Shown here: positions 56,169 to 64,000 of the stretch, in pieces
Layout of the letters: each line of letters begins with the position of its first letter
Numbering within the stretch: the first letter of the stretch is position 1
Assembly: GCF_025716945.1 (NCBI RefSeq)
Contig: NZ_JAOVZT010000010.1
Span: forward strand, 23,144 to 87,143
Direction: 5' to 3'
Origin: Geodermatophilus sp. YIM 151500
Lineage (GTDB): Bacteria > Actinomycetota > Actinomycetes > Mycobacteriales > Geodermatophilaceae
Length of the DNA stretch: 64,000 nucleotides
Program-made: the position numbers and the translations under genes
The notes under the pieces: generated by a model
What the model was told of the DNA's origin: nothing
What the model saw: the letters and a program-made list of their open reading frames with translations, nothing else
Database searches by the model: none

Positions 56169-58394
56169 CTACCGCTCGCCGTCCGCCCCGCCCCACCCGA
56201 TCGGCCCACCCGTCGCCCGGGTCCCGGCCGACCCATCCGTCCCGGCGCCGTCGTCCGCGCCGGTCGCTCCGGCACCGTCGTCCGCGCCGTTCACCGCGGC
56301 GCCGTGCGGCGCGGCGGTCAGGCCCGTGTAGGCGGCCAGGAACGAGAGCTGGTCGGCGGCCAGGCCCACCGTCCGGCTCACCGCGCGGGCGCCGTGGCCG
56401 ACCGCGGTCTCGCGGCGCAGGACCACCGGCGCCTCCGCCGTCGTGGCGTGCTGGAGCGCGGCCGCGAGCTTGCGCCCGTGCAGGGGGTGCACCCGCGTGT
56501 CGGACTCGAAGGTCGTGACCAGCACCGCCGGGTAGCCGGTGCCCTCGCGGACCGCGTGGTAGGGCGAGTAGCCCAGCAGCCAGCCGAACTCGGTCGGGTC
56601 GTCGGCGGTGCCGTACTCGTCGATCCAGGTGCGGCCCAGGCCGAAGCGTTCGTAGCGGACCATGTCGAGCAGGGGCGCGCTGCAGACCACCGCGGCGGCC
56701 AGGTCAGGGCGCTGGGTCAGCGTGGCGCCGACCAGCAGGCCGCCGTTCGACCCGCCCATCACGGCCAGCTGCGCGTGCGTCGTCCACCCGCCGGCGACCA
56801 GGTGGTCGGCGGCGGCGGCGAAGTCGTCGAAGACGTTCTGCTTGCGCTCCCGCATGCCGGCGCGGTGCCACTCCTCGCCGTGCTCGGAGCCGCCGCGCAG
56901 GTTGGCCACCGCCCACACGCCGCCCGCGGCGACCCACGAGAGCGCCTGGGCCGAGTAGCCGGGGGTCAGGGCGACGTTGAAGCCGCCGTAGCCGTACAGC
57001 ACGGTCGGCCGCGGCCGGTCGGGCGCCGGGTGGGCGGAGGCGGACGCCGCCGAGAGCACGAACAGGTGGACCGGGGTGCCGTCGGCCGAGGTCGCGTGCG
57101 TCTCGACGACCCGCACCCCGGGCACCTCGCCGGCGACCGGCGCCCGCTCCTCCTCGACCAGCTCCGCCGGTGATCCGGCGTCCCACCGCCACACCGACGG
57201 CGGGGTCGCGTAGTCGGTCCAGCCGATCCACGCCCCGGTGCCGCCCTCCGGCGGCGCGCTCAGACCGGAGATGCTGCCGGCGCCGGGAGCGGCCACGTCG
57301 GCCAGGCGGCCGGAGCCGTCAGCGGCCCAGACCGACAGCCGGTCGGTGGCGTCGACGGCGTGGACAGCGAGCACCTGCAGGCCGCCGTCCGGGCCGTCGA
57401 CCAGCGCGACGTCGGAGAGGACGGCGTCCGCCCGCTGCGGGACGACGTCCTGCCACGACTCCGGCGTCCAGGTCGCCGGATCGGCCGGATCGGCGACAGC
57501 CAGCCGCCACCGTGGCGCGTCCCGGTCGGACATGAGCCACAGCCGTCCGTCGCGCGCCACCCAGGCGACGGTCTGCGCGTCGACGCCGACCTGCAGCTCG
57601 CGCAGCGCGCCGTCGCCGAGGAGGTCGACGATCCAGACGTCGTCCCGCGGCGCGGTCCCGGCCGAGCCGGAGACGACCAGCCAGCGGCCGTCGCGGCTGG
57701 TGCGGACGCCGAAGTAGGTCGTCGGGTCGCTGCCCTCGCCGTGCACGAGGACGTCGTCGTCGGCGGCGGCGCCGACCCGGTGCCGCCACACCCGCCGGTG
57801 GAACTGCTCCTCACCGGCCGGCACGCGGTCGGGTGCCAGGCGCCGCACGTAGAACAGCTCCTCGCCGCCGGGCAGCCAGGCGACGGGGGAGTAGCGGCAG
57901 CGGTCGATCGGGCCGTCGATCCGCTCGCCGGTGCTCACGTCGAGCACGTGCAGCCGCGACTCCTCGTCGCCGCCGGTCGAGAGCTGGTAGGCCAGCCGGT
58001 CGCCCTCCCAGGACGGCGACCACGCGTCGAGCGTCGTGGTGCCCTCGGGGTCCAGGGCCATCGGGTCGACCAGCACGCGCCGGCTGCCGTCGGGCTCGCG
58101 CACCCGGAGCACCGCGTGCTCCTGCCCGGGGTCGCGGCGCACGGAGAACGCTCGCCCGTTGCGCCAGACCGGCACGCCCACCGAGCCGGCGCGCACCAGC
58201 CGTTCCAGCCGGGCCGCGAACTCGGACCGCCCCGGTAGCGCGGCCAGCAGCCGCCCGGCCAGCTCGTCCTGCGCCCGGTTCCACGCCCGGGTGCGGGGGT
58301 CGTCGTCGTCCTCGAGCCAGCGGTACGGGTCGGCCACGGCGTGCCCGTGCAGCTCCTCGACGAGGTCGAGCCGCGGGGCCTGGGGATAGCGCAT
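56169..58394 (-). CDS. Prolyl oligopeptidase family serine peptidase (S9A)
   Basis: The 741-residue protein has the S9A N terminus ([22 protein letters not shown]), a seven-bladed propeller region and the C-terminal alpha/beta-hydrolase. Nucleophile Ser is in GGSNGGLL, Asp in [11 protein letters not shown] and His in [22 protein letters not shown] precedes the domain. It cleaves short peptides after proline in the cytoplasm; no signal peptide is seen. The last 45 residues are a low-complexity Gly/Ala/Asp tail absent from most homologues. ATG at 58394 is preferred; GTG at 58403 would add three residues. Confidence 0.93.
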   Translation of the reverse strand: MRYPQAPRLDLVEELHGHAVADPYRWLEDDDDPRTRAWNRAQDELAGRLLAALPGRSEFAARLERLVRAGSVGVPVWRNGRAFSVRRDPGQEHAVLRVREPDGSRRVLVDPMALDPEGTTTLDAWSPSWEGDRLAYQLSTGGDEESRLHVLDVSTGERIDGPIDRCRYSPVAWLPGGEELFYVRRLAPDRVPAGEEQFHRRVWRHRVGAAADDDVLVHGEGSDPTTYFGVRTSRDGRWLVVSGSAGTAPRDDVWIVDLLGDGALRELQVGVDAQTVAWVARDGRLWLMSDRDAPRWRLAVADPADPATWTPESWQDVVPQRADAVLSDVALVDGPDGGLQVLAVHAVDATDRLSVWAADGSGRLADVAAPGAGSISGLSAPPEGGTGAWIGWTDYATPPSVWRWDAGSPAELVEEERAPVAGEVPGVRVVETHATSADGTPVHLFVLSAASASAHPAPDRPRPTVLYGYGGFNVALTPGYSAQALSWVAAGGVWAVANLRGGSEHGEEWHRAGMRERKQNVFDDFAAAADHLVAGGWTTHAQLAVMGGSNGGLLVGATLTQRPDLAAAVVCSAPLLDMVRYERFGLGRTWIDEYGTADDPTEFGWLLGYSPYHAVREGTGYPAVLVTTFESDTRVHPLHGRKLAAALQHATTAEAPVVLRRETAVGHGARAVSRTVGLAADQLSFLAAYTGLTAAPHGAAVNGADDGAGATGADDGAGTDGSAGTRATGGPIGWGGADGER

Positions 58395-58538
58395 CGCGCC
58401 CACCGTAGTGCCGCCGCCGGAGCGGATGGGGGCGCCCGCGGGGGTGGCGCCGCGGTATCCCCGCAGCGGATTCCCGGCAGGACAGGTCAGAATGGATCCG
58501 CCCGCGGGTCGCCCAGCACCCGGCGGTCCGCCGGCATC

Positions 58539-58549
58539 GGAGGTGATCC
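58539..58549 (+). promoter_or_regulatory. Near-ideal Shine-Dalgarno before the HNH gene
   Basis: GGAGGTGATC (58539-58548) is fully complementary to the 3' end of 16S rRNA over ten bases and sits just before GTG 58550. It fixes the start and implies efficient translation. Confidence 0.85.
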
Positions 58550-59158
58550 GTGCCGCGTGCCGCGCCCGGGTCGTCGACGGCGGGTCATCCAGGCCCGCGC
58601 CGCGACCCCCGTCCCCGCCCCCTGTCGCCTGCCCCGTCGCCGGGGACCGCGGGTGCGACGCTGCTGCTGAACGCCACCTACGAGCCGTTGTGCGTCGTCT
58701 CCACGCGCCGGGCCATCGTGCTGGTGCTCGCCGAGAAGGCCGAGCCGGTCGACTCGGCCGCCGACGTGGTGCACGCCGAGACGATCAGCCTCCTGGTGCC
58801 GGTCGTGGTGCGGCTGACCCGCTACGTCCGGGTGCCGTACCCGGCGTCGGTGCCGCTGTCGCGCCGGGCCGTCTTCACCCGCGACGGGCAGACCTGCGTC
58901 TACTGCGGCGGATCGGCCACCAGCATCGACCACGTCGTCCCGCGCAGCCGCGGGGGCACGCACACCTGGGACAACGTGGTCGCTGCCTGCCGTCGGTGCA
59001 ACCACACCAAGGCCGACCGGTCGCTGGCCGAGCTGGGCTGGGTGTTGCCGCACCCACCACGCACGCCCAGCGGCGCCGCCTGGCGTCTGCTGGGCTCCCG
59101 CACGGTCGACCCGCGGTGGCGGGAGTGGCTCGGCGTCCCCGAGAGCGTGAGCGCGTGA
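58550..59158 (+). CDS. HNH endonuclease
   Basis: The 202-residue protein begins with a Pro/Arg-rich leader, then LLLNATYEPLCVVSTRRAIVLVLAEKAE (split), the conserved start of an actinobacterial HNH family. The nuclease motif is CVYCGG, SIDHVVPRSRGG, TWDNVVAACRRCNHTKAD, with two Cys pairs for zinc and the HNH residues in place. The family is widespread as a single chromosomal gene with unknown role, thought to act in DNA repair or processing. GTG at 58550 is fixed by an ideal ribosome site. The next gene starts 10 bases later. Confidence 0.92.
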   Translation: MPRAAPGSSTAGHPGPRRDPRPRPLSPAPSPGTAGATLLLNATYEPLCVVSTRRAIVLVLAEKAEPVDSAADVVHAETISLLVPVVVRLTRYVRVPYPASVPLSRRAVFTRDGQTCVYCGGSATSIDHVVPRSRGGTHTWDNVVAACRRCNHTKADRSLAELGWVLPHPPRTPSGAAWRLLGSRTVDPRWREWLGVPESVSA

Positions 59159-59168
59159 GGAGGGCGGC

Positions 59169-60029
59169 GTGACCTCACCGGGCACCGCCCGCCGCCTGTG
59201 GGCGCTCGCCGAGCCCTACCACGCGCTGATCTACTTCGCGGCGGAGCCGCGCGCGGCGGCCGAGGCGCGCGGCCTGCGCGGGTTCTGGCGCGGGTACTTC
59301 GCCTTCCGCGCCGCGCCGCTCGGGTCGGTCGGCCCGGAGCTGGTCACGGCGGCCTTCTACAACTTCGCTCCTGGCTTCGTGGCCCGGGCGCTGCCGCAGG
59401 TCTGGGACGTCGTCCCGCCGGCGCAGGCGCTCGAGGCCCGGCTGGTCGGCGTCGACGGCGCGGTGCGCCGGGCCGTCGACGACGCCTGGGTCGGCTCGTC
59501 GGAGTCGAGGGAGGCCGCCGAGCTGGCCGGGGCCGCGGCCGCCGCGGTCGACCTGCCGGGCCGGCCCATGGCCGCCGCCAACCGGGCGCTCCCCGTGCCC
59601 GACGAGCCGCACCTGGCGCTCTGGCAGGCGTTGAGCACGCTGCGGGAGCACCGCGGCGACGGGCACAACGCGGCGCTGCTGCAGCGCCAGATCTCCGCGG
59701 TCGAGGCGCACGTGCTGGCCGTCGCCGCCGGGCGCACCACCCGGGAGTGGCTGCAGCCGGCCCGCGGCTGGGACGACGCGGCGTGGGACGACGCCGTCCA
59801 CCGGCTGACCGAGCGCGGCTGGCTGGAGGGCGAGGACCTCTCGCCGGAGGGCCTGGCGATGGTGGCCGCCGTCGAGGCCGACACCGACCGGCTGGCGCTG
59901 CCCCCGTGGCAGGCGCTCGGCGACGCGCGCTGCGACCGGCTGGCCGAGCTGCTCGCGCCGGTGCGCCGCTCGGTCGTGGCGGCCGGGGACTGGGCGACCG
60001 GCAACCCGATCGGCGCCCCCGAGCCCTGA
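59169..60029 (+). CDS. SCO6745-family conserved protein
   Basis: The 286-residue protein resembles the SCO6745 family of actinobacteria. It has ARRLWALAEPYHALIYFAAEPR, GFWRGYFAFRAAPLG, TAAFYNFAPGFVARALPQVW and a C-terminal winged-helix-like part (TERGWLEGEDLSPEG). Some members are called helix-turn-helix proteins, but no function is established. ALWQALSTLREHRGDGHNAAL is the most conserved stretch. GTG at 59169 lies 10 bases after the HNH gene with GAGGAGGG upstream, so the two form an operon. Intergenic hairpin repeats follow its stop. Confidence 0.85.
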   Translation: MTSPGTARRLWALAEPYHALIYFAAEPRAAAEARGLRGFWRGYFAFRAAPLGSVGPELVTAAFYNFAPGFVARALPQVWDVVPPAQALEARLVGVDGAVRRAVDDAWVGSSESREAAELAGAAAAAVDLPGRPMAAANRALPVPDEPHLALWQALSTLREHRGDGHNAALLQRQISAVEAHVLAVAAGRTTREWLQPARGWDDAAWDDAVHRLTERGWLEGEDLSPEGLAMVAAVEADTDRLALPPWQALGDARCDRLAELLAPVRRSVVAAGDWATGNPIGAPEP

Positions 60030-60097
60030 GCGGAGGCGACGTGCTGGACCGGCCCTCGTGCAGGCCAGCCCCGGGCGGCCCGTCCAGAGGCTCGCCG

Positions 60098-60181
60098 TGG
60101 CCCCGTCCCGGGGCCCGCCCTGAGCTCGCGAAGGGTGGGGAGGACGGGGTCCTTCCACGGTGAGGAGGACGGGGTCCTTAC
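60098..60181. repeat. Intergenic hairpin repeats, copy 2 (two hairpins)
   Basis: GGCCCCGTCCCGGG at 60098 is followed by GGGTGGGGAGGACGGGGTCC-type sequence. The hairpin AGGAC-GGG-GTCCT occurs at 60141-60153 and again at 60166-60178. The block is homologous, in reverse orientation, to the repeats at 63848-64000. It fills the gap between the convergent SCO6745-family gene and kynU and probably terminates both. Confidence 0.75.
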
Positions 60182-61483
60182 TCAGGTCACGCGGGCGTGC
60201 TGCTCGGGGAACCGTTCGTAGGACCGGTCGGCCAGCACGTCGCGGAAGCGCGAGACGGCGTCCCACACGTCGACGAAGCGGGTGTAGATCGGTGCCGGGC
60301 CGAAGCGCACCCGGTCGGGCGTGCGGAAGTCGGGGACGACGCCCCGCTCGACCAGCGCCTGGGTGAGCTGCCAGGCGCGGGGGTGGGCGACGGTCACGTG
60401 TGCGCCGCGCCGGGCTTCGTCCCGCGGGGAGGCCAGCCGCACGCCCAGCGAGGCCAGCTGCGCGTCGGCCAGCCGCACCGCGAGTCCGGTCAGCGCCCGC
60501 GCCTTGGTGGCCAACCGCTCGACACCGGCCTCGGCCACCAACCGGGCACCGACCTCGACCGCGGCCATGCCGATCACCGGCGGCGTCCCGGCGCCGAACC
60601 GCTCGATCCCCTCGGCCGGCTCGTACACCGCGCCCATCGCGAACTGGTCGCGCTGGCCGAACCAGCCGGCGATCGGCGAGCGCAGCTGCTCCTGCAGCTC
60701 CCGCCGCACGTAGAGGAACGCCGGCGCGCCGGGCCCGCCGTTGAGGTACTTGTACGTGCAGCCGACGGCGAGGTCGGCGCCCGCGGCGGTCAGCTCGACC
60801 GGCACCGCGCCGACGGAGTGGGAGAGATCCCAGACCACCAGCGCGCCGGCGTCACGGGCCAGCCGGGTGGTGGCCGGCAGGTCGACGAGCGCGCCGGACC
60901 GGTAGGCGACGTGGGAGAGGACGACCACGGCCACCCGGTCGTCCAGGGCGGCCGCCAGGACGGCGGGGTCGAGGCCCGCGTCGACGTCCGCAGGCACCTC
61001 GCGCACGGTCAGGCCGCGGGCGCGGGCCACCTCGGCGACGACGTACCGGTCGGTCGGGAAGTCGTCGGCGCAGCACACCAGCACGTCGCGGCCCGGCCGC
61101 GCGTCGAGGCCGGCGACGAGCAGCTTGTACAGGTTCACCGTGGTCGAGTCGCCGACCAGGACCTCGCCCGGCTGGGCGCCGAGCACCCCGCCGGCCAGGA
61201 CGTCGCCGAGCCGGGTCGCGGCGCCGATCCAGGTGGCCCACGAGCCGACGAGGCCGCGCGCCCACTCCCGCTCGACGACCCGGGCCAGCGCCGCCGGGGT
61301 GGCCAGCGGCATCCGGCCCAGCGAGTTCCCGTCCATGTACAGCAGCCGGTCGGGAGCGTCGTCGTCGGTGCCGGCGAAGCGCGCGCGGAACCCGGCGAGC
61401 GGGTCCGCGGCGTCGGCGGCGAGGGCGTCGTCGCGCGTCGGCGCCCGGGCGCCCAGCAGGTCCACGCGTCCTGTGTACGGCAT
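60182..61483 (-). CDS. kynU: Kynureninase
   Basis: The 433-residue PLP enzyme shows LLYMDGNSLGRMP, GDSTTVNLYK (phosphate-binding), DFPTDRYV, LSHVAYRSGAL, DLSHSVGA and the PLP lysine in CTYKYLNGGPGAPAF. YEPAEGIERFGAGTPP and a C-terminal FGPAPIYTRFVDVWDA match kynureninases. It cleaves kynurenine to anthranilate and alanine, or 3-hydroxykynurenine to 3-hydroxyanthranilate. No tryptophan dioxygenase or known formamidase is in the window. The complete nadABC set makes a biosynthetic NAD role unlikely, so a catabolic role is favoured. Start ATG 61483 has only a modest ribosome site. It is divergent from the amidase gene. Confidence 0.94.
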   Translation of the reverse strand: MPYTGRVDLLGARAPTRDDALAADAADPLAGFRARFAGTDDDAPDRLLYMDGNSLGRMPLATPAALARVVEREWARGLVGSWATWIGAATRLGDVLAGGVLGAQPGEVLVGDSTTVNLYKLLVAGLDARPGRDVLVCCADDFPTDRYVVAEVARARGLTVREVPADVDAGLDPAVLAAALDDRVAVVVLSHVAYRSGALVDLPATTRLARDAGALVVWDLSHSVGAVPVELTAAGADLAVGCTYKYLNGGPGAPAFLYVRRELQEQLRSPIAGWFGQRDQFAMGAVYEPAEGIERFGAGTPPVIGMAAVEVGARLVAEAGVERLATKARALTGLAVRLADAQLASLGVRLASPRDEARRGAHVTVAHPRAWQLTQALVERGVVPDFRTPDRVRFGPAPIYTRFVDVWDAVSRFRDVLADRSYERFPEQHARVT

Positions 61484-61551
61484 CGCCGACGGCTCCTGGT
61501 CGGACGCGGCCGGCGTCGGCGGGCGAGCCGGGCGGTCTAGCGTCGCCGTCC

Positions 61552-62976
61552 GTGGGTACCGAGCTGCACGACCTGACCGCGCTGGAGCAGGCCGCGGCCG
61601 TCCGGTCCCGCGAGGTGAGCCCCACCGAGCTGGTCGAGCACGCCCTCGCCCGCATCGAGGAGCGCGACGCCGGGCTCGGTGCCTTCCTCACCGTCACGCC
61701 GGAGAGGGCGCTGGCGGCCGCCCGCGCCGCCGAGAAGCGGCTCGCCCGCGGCGGGGACCTGCCGCCGCTGCTGGGCGTGCCGACGGCGGTCAAGGACCTC
61801 AACAACACCGCCGGCGTCCGCACCACGTTCGGCTCGGCCGTGATGGCCGGCTTCGTGCCGGACGTGGACGACGAGGTCGTGGTCCGGCTGGCCACGGCCG
61901 GCACGGTCAGCCTGGGCAAGACCAACACGCCCGAGTTCGGCTTTCCCTGCTACACCGACAACGACCTGGTCGGCCCGGCGCGCTGCCCCTGGGACACGTC
62001 GCGGCTGGCCGGTGGGTCCAGCGGCGGCGCCGCCGTGGCCGTGGCCGCCGGGTTCGTGCCCTTCGCGCAGGGCAGCGACGGCGGCGGATCGATCCGCATC
62101 CCGGCCGCGGTGAACGGCCTCTTCGGCATCAAGCCCAGCCGCGGGCGGGTGAGCAGCGCGCCGCTCGGCGGCGACGTGACCGGCCTGGGCGTCAACGGGC
62201 CGCTGGCCCGGACCGTCCGGGACGCCGCGGCGATGCTCGACGCGCTGGCGGGCCCGGCCGTCGGCGACCCCGCGTGGGCGCCGCCGCTGCCGCCGGGTGA
62301 GACCTTCCTCCGCCGGGCCGACCGGCGCCCGGGCCGGCTGCGGATCGGCCGGGCGGTCGAGTCGGCGATGCCGGACGTCGAGCTGGAGCCCGAGGTGGCC
62401 GCCGCGCTGGACGACGCCGCCCGGCTGCTCGAGGAACTCGGGCACGTCGTGGAGGAGGTGCCCACGGGGCTGCTCGGCCCGGACCTGCTGGCCGACTTCG
62501 AGCGCGTCTGGGTGCTGTCGGCGACGCTGCTGCCGGTGCCACCCGGGCGCGAGGCCGACCTCCGGCCGCTCACCCGCGAGCTCCGCGACCGGGGCCTGGC
62601 CCTCTCGGCCCGGGACGCGATGCAGTCGCTCACCGCGCTGCGGCTGTTCGCCCGCCGCTACCTGACCGCCACCGACCGGTACGACGTCCTGCTGGCCCCG
62701 GTCTGCACCATGACGCCCCGGCCGCTGGGCTGGTTCACGGCCGATGGCGAGGGAGCGCCGGACTTCGAGCGGCAGAAGCGCTACGCCGCCTTCACCGCGC
62801 TCTACAACGTCACCGGGCAGCCGGCGGTCAGCGTGCCCCTGCACTGGACCGCCGACGGGCTGCCCGTCGGGACGATGCTGGTGGGCCGCCCGGCCGACGA
62901 GGCCACGCTCGTCTCGCTGTCGGCGCAGTTGGAGGAGGCCCGGCCGTGGGCGCACCGCCGGCCGCCCGGGTGGTGA
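61552..62976 (+). CDS. Amidase signature family hydrolase
   Basis: The 474-residue protein has the Ser-Ser-Lys triad of amidase signature enzymes: Lys in VPTAVKDLNN, Ser in AGGSSGGAAVAVAAG and Ser in GSDGGGSIRIPA. GKTNTPEFGF and ALYNVTGQPAVSVPLHW are further family marks. The substrate is unknown; it is not GatA, as no gatB/gatC are adjacent and the sequence branch differs. It is divergent from kynU across 68 bases, so hydrolysis of an aromatic amide, possibly N-formylkynurenine, is conceivable but untested. GTG at 61552 is the only good start. Confidence 0.9.
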   Translation: MGTELHDLTALEQAAAVRSREVSPTELVEHALARIEERDAGLGAFLTVTPERALAAARAAEKRLARGGDLPPLLGVPTAVKDLNNTAGVRTTFGSAVMAGFVPDVDDEVVVRLATAGTVSLGKTNTPEFGFPCYTDNDLVGPARCPWDTSRLAGGSSGGAAVAVAAGFVPFAQGSDGGGSIRIPAAVNGLFGIKPSRGRVSSAPLGGDVTGLGVNGPLARTVRDAAAMLDALAGPAVGDPAWAPPLPPGETFLRRADRRPGRLRIGRAVESAMPDVELEPEVAAALDDAARLLEELGHVVEEVPTGLLGPDLLADFERVWVLSATLLPVPPGREADLRPLTRELRDRGLALSARDAMQSLTALRLFARRYLTATDRYDVLLAPVCTMTPRPLGWFTADGEGAPDFERQKRYAAFTALYNVTGQPAVSVPLHWTADGLPVGTMLVGRPADEATLVSLSAQLEEARPWAHRRPPGW

Positions 62977-63028
62977 CCCCTCGGCGACACGGCGCTCGGT
63001 GGCGGTGCCCTGCCGGTAGGTTGTCGCC

Positions 63029-63322
63029 GTGACCGTCGTCGAGACACTGCTCGTCTTCGCGGCCGCGCCGCTGGCCGTCGTCCTGCTGCTCGCCGCGCTG
63101 ACGCTCCGTCCCGACCGCACCCGCAGCCGCTACCGGCCGGGGCAGCCGTGGGAGCACGAAGCGGTCTGGTACGAGCCGCACGCGGAGCACGGGCCGGCCG
63201 CCGGGCACGGCGGCGGGCACAGCGGCGGGCACGGCGGCGCGCGGCCGGCCCTCGAGGCCGGTGCGACCGGTCGTCCCGCCCGCAGCGGCGGCCCCCTCGG
63301 CGGCGCGCGCGGGACCTGGTGA
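63029..63322 (+). CDS. ctaJ: Small membrane protein resembling cytochrome aa3 subunit CtaJ
   Basis: The 97-residue protein has one N-terminal membrane helix (VVETLLVFAAAPLAVVLLLAAL), then YRPGQPWEHEAVWYEP and a His/Gly-rich low-complexity tail (HGGGHSGGHGG). The helix start and the RPGxPWxHEPVWW-like stretch match the CtaJ subunit of the actinobacterial aa3-bcc supercomplex. The tail is longer than I would expect and may bind metal. GTG at 63029 begins the conserved part. A DUF5130 gene follows 49 bases later, a pairing I recall from mycobacteria. Confidence 0.7.
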   Translation: MTVVETLLVFAAAPLAVVLLLAALTLRPDRTRSRYRPGQPWEHEAVWYEPHAEHGPAAGHGGGHSGGHGGARPALEAGATGRPARSGGPLGGARGTW

Positions 63323-63371
63323 GCGCGGTGCCCGCCCCCCTCCACCCCGCTCCCAGCCCTGGAGACCAGCG

Positions 63372-63836
63372 TTGACCAGCTTCCTGCAGGCCGAGTCGCA
63401 CGACACCGCGACGGAGGCGACAGCTCCCGCCCGCGTCGACGAGGGCACCGACCACCCCGACCGGATCTTCAGCTACCGCGAGCTGGCCCGGCTCGACGAG
63501 GCGCTCACCATGTCCTCGCGGGAGACCGGCCTGCGCTTCACGCTCTACATCGGCGACCTCGGCAAGGCCACGCGCGCCCGCGCCGAGGAGCTGCACGCGA
63601 GCTCGGGCGGCGATCCGGCCGAGTCGGTGCTCATCGCCGTGTCGCCCGGTCAGCGGGTCGTCGAGGTGGTCACCGGAGCGGCGGCGGCACGCCGGCTGCC
63701 CGACCGGGCCTGCGCGCTGGCCGTGCTGTCGATGACCGGGTCGTTCGCCGGTGGCGACCTCGTCGGCGGCCTCGTCAACGGGCTGCGCCAGCTCTCCGAC
63801 CAGGCCGGTCATCCCTGGCGCCGCCCCGGTCACTAG
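63372..63836 (+). CDS. DUF5130 (TPM-like) protein, TTG start
   Basis: The 154-residue protein has IFSYRELARLDEALTMSSRETGLRF (two pieces), YIGDLGKATRARAEELHAS, VLIAVSPGQRVVEVVTG and VLSMTGSFAGGDLVGGLVNGL, the DUF5130 pattern related to TPM domains. No membrane anchor is evident. The only codon fitting the length and ribosome site is TTG at 63372, seven bases after GGAG; an upstream GTG or ATG would overlap ctaJ without support. Function is unknown; proximity to CtaJ hints at respiratory complex assembly. Confidence 0.82.
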   Translation: MTSFLQAESHDTATEATAPARVDEGTDHPDRIFSYRELARLDEALTMSSRETGLRFTLYIGDLGKATRARAEELHASSGGDPAESVLIAVSPGQRVVEVVTGAAAARRLPDRACALAVLSMTGSFAGGDLVGGLVNGLRQLSDQAGHPWRRPGH

Positions 63837-63847
63837 AAGGACCCCCC

Positions 63848-64000
63848 TGCCCCCCGCCGTGGAAGGACCCCGTCCTCCCCGGCCCTCGCAGGCTCGGGCC
63901 GGGACCCGGGACGGGGCCGCGGCGGGACCCTGCAGGGGGGCCGCCCTGCCCCCCACCGTGGAAGGACCCCGTCCTCCCCGGCCCTCGCAGGCTCGGGCCG
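63848..64000. repeat. Intergenic hairpin repeats, copies 3 and 4, running off the window end
   Basis: A unit beginning TGCCCCCC(G/A)CCGTGG and continuing GAAGGACCCCGTCCTCCCC and GGCCCTCGCAGGCTCGGGCC starts at 63848 and again at 63947, a spacing of 99 bases, with one difference over the 53 bases compared. Each carries the AGGAC-CCC-GTCCT hairpin. The array starts 12 bases after the DUF5130 stop and may continue past the window. Confidence 0.85.

Overview
The window is a very GC-rich, densely packed actinobacterial chromosome segment. It carries FbiC (deazaflavin FO/F420 synthesis), an NrtR-controlled nadABC operon, a group II truncated haemoglobin and a CtaJ/DUF5130 pair. GTG starts and GTGA/ATGA stop-start overlaps are frequent. 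Protein character and a family of short intergenic hairpin repeats built on AGGAC-CCC-GTCCT suggest the Geodermatophilaceae (Blastococcus, Geodermatophilus or Modestobacter type). That placement is an inference, because no 16S or other marker gene is present. No transposase, integrase, phage gene or CRISPR array was seen.

Layout. 1-8200: a catabolic region for a four-carbon sugar acid or related compound. A 5'-truncated DUF1537 kinase, PdxA2 and a DeoR repressor on the plus strand face an SDR, a split transketolase and an MHS-family transporter on the minus strand, with an FCD-type GntR regulator and a palindromic operator. 8425-13000: glycerate kinase, flavohaemoglobin and a membrane GGDEF-EAL protein. 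12966-18000: secreted GH15 glucoamylase and FbiC. 18119-21582: ECF sigma, zinc-finger anti-sigma and an ABC-2 exporter in one overlapping operon. 21820-25645: flavin reductase, flavoprotein disulfide oxidoreductase, DnaJC28-like protein, Nudix hydrolase and transglutaminase-like protein. 25751-32211: PAS-GGDEF-EAL protein, nadC-nadB-nadA and divergent nrtR with a clear palindromic operator inside the nadA promoter. 32212-34828: a small patch of different character (decayed NTF2/SnoaL-like gene, lower-GC FG-GAP propeller protein, small membrane protein) next to the 3' end of a tRNA-Arg(UCU) gene.

34977-44100 is the most interesting region: an apparent poly-gamma-glutamate (PGA) capsule locus. 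It has CapB ligase, a CapC made of two tandem copies, and CapA. Upstream of capB lie a tiny membrane protein and a membrane protein with a broken GGDEF motif (GPDEL) that keeps a perfect RxxD c-di-GMP inhibitory site. Two candidate PGA hydrolases (an NlpC/P60 enzyme and a lipoprotein) and a GAF protein with a degenerate kinase module complete it. I read it as a PGA machine gated by c-di-GMP in a PelD-like way; two other c-di-GMP enzymes are encoded in the same window.

44368-52559: ssb, the ABC-F factor EttA, a hot-dog thioesterase, and a large SARP/AfsR-type regulator divergent from a GNAT-like protein and a methyltransferase. 52617-63836: BioY, truncated haemoglobin, MFS exporter, MscS channel, prolyl oligopeptidase, HNH nuclease, SCO6745-family protein, kynureninase, amidase, CtaJ-like protein and DUF5130 protein. 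Hairpin repeats mark gene 3' ends at about 18.1, 60.1 and 63.9 kb.
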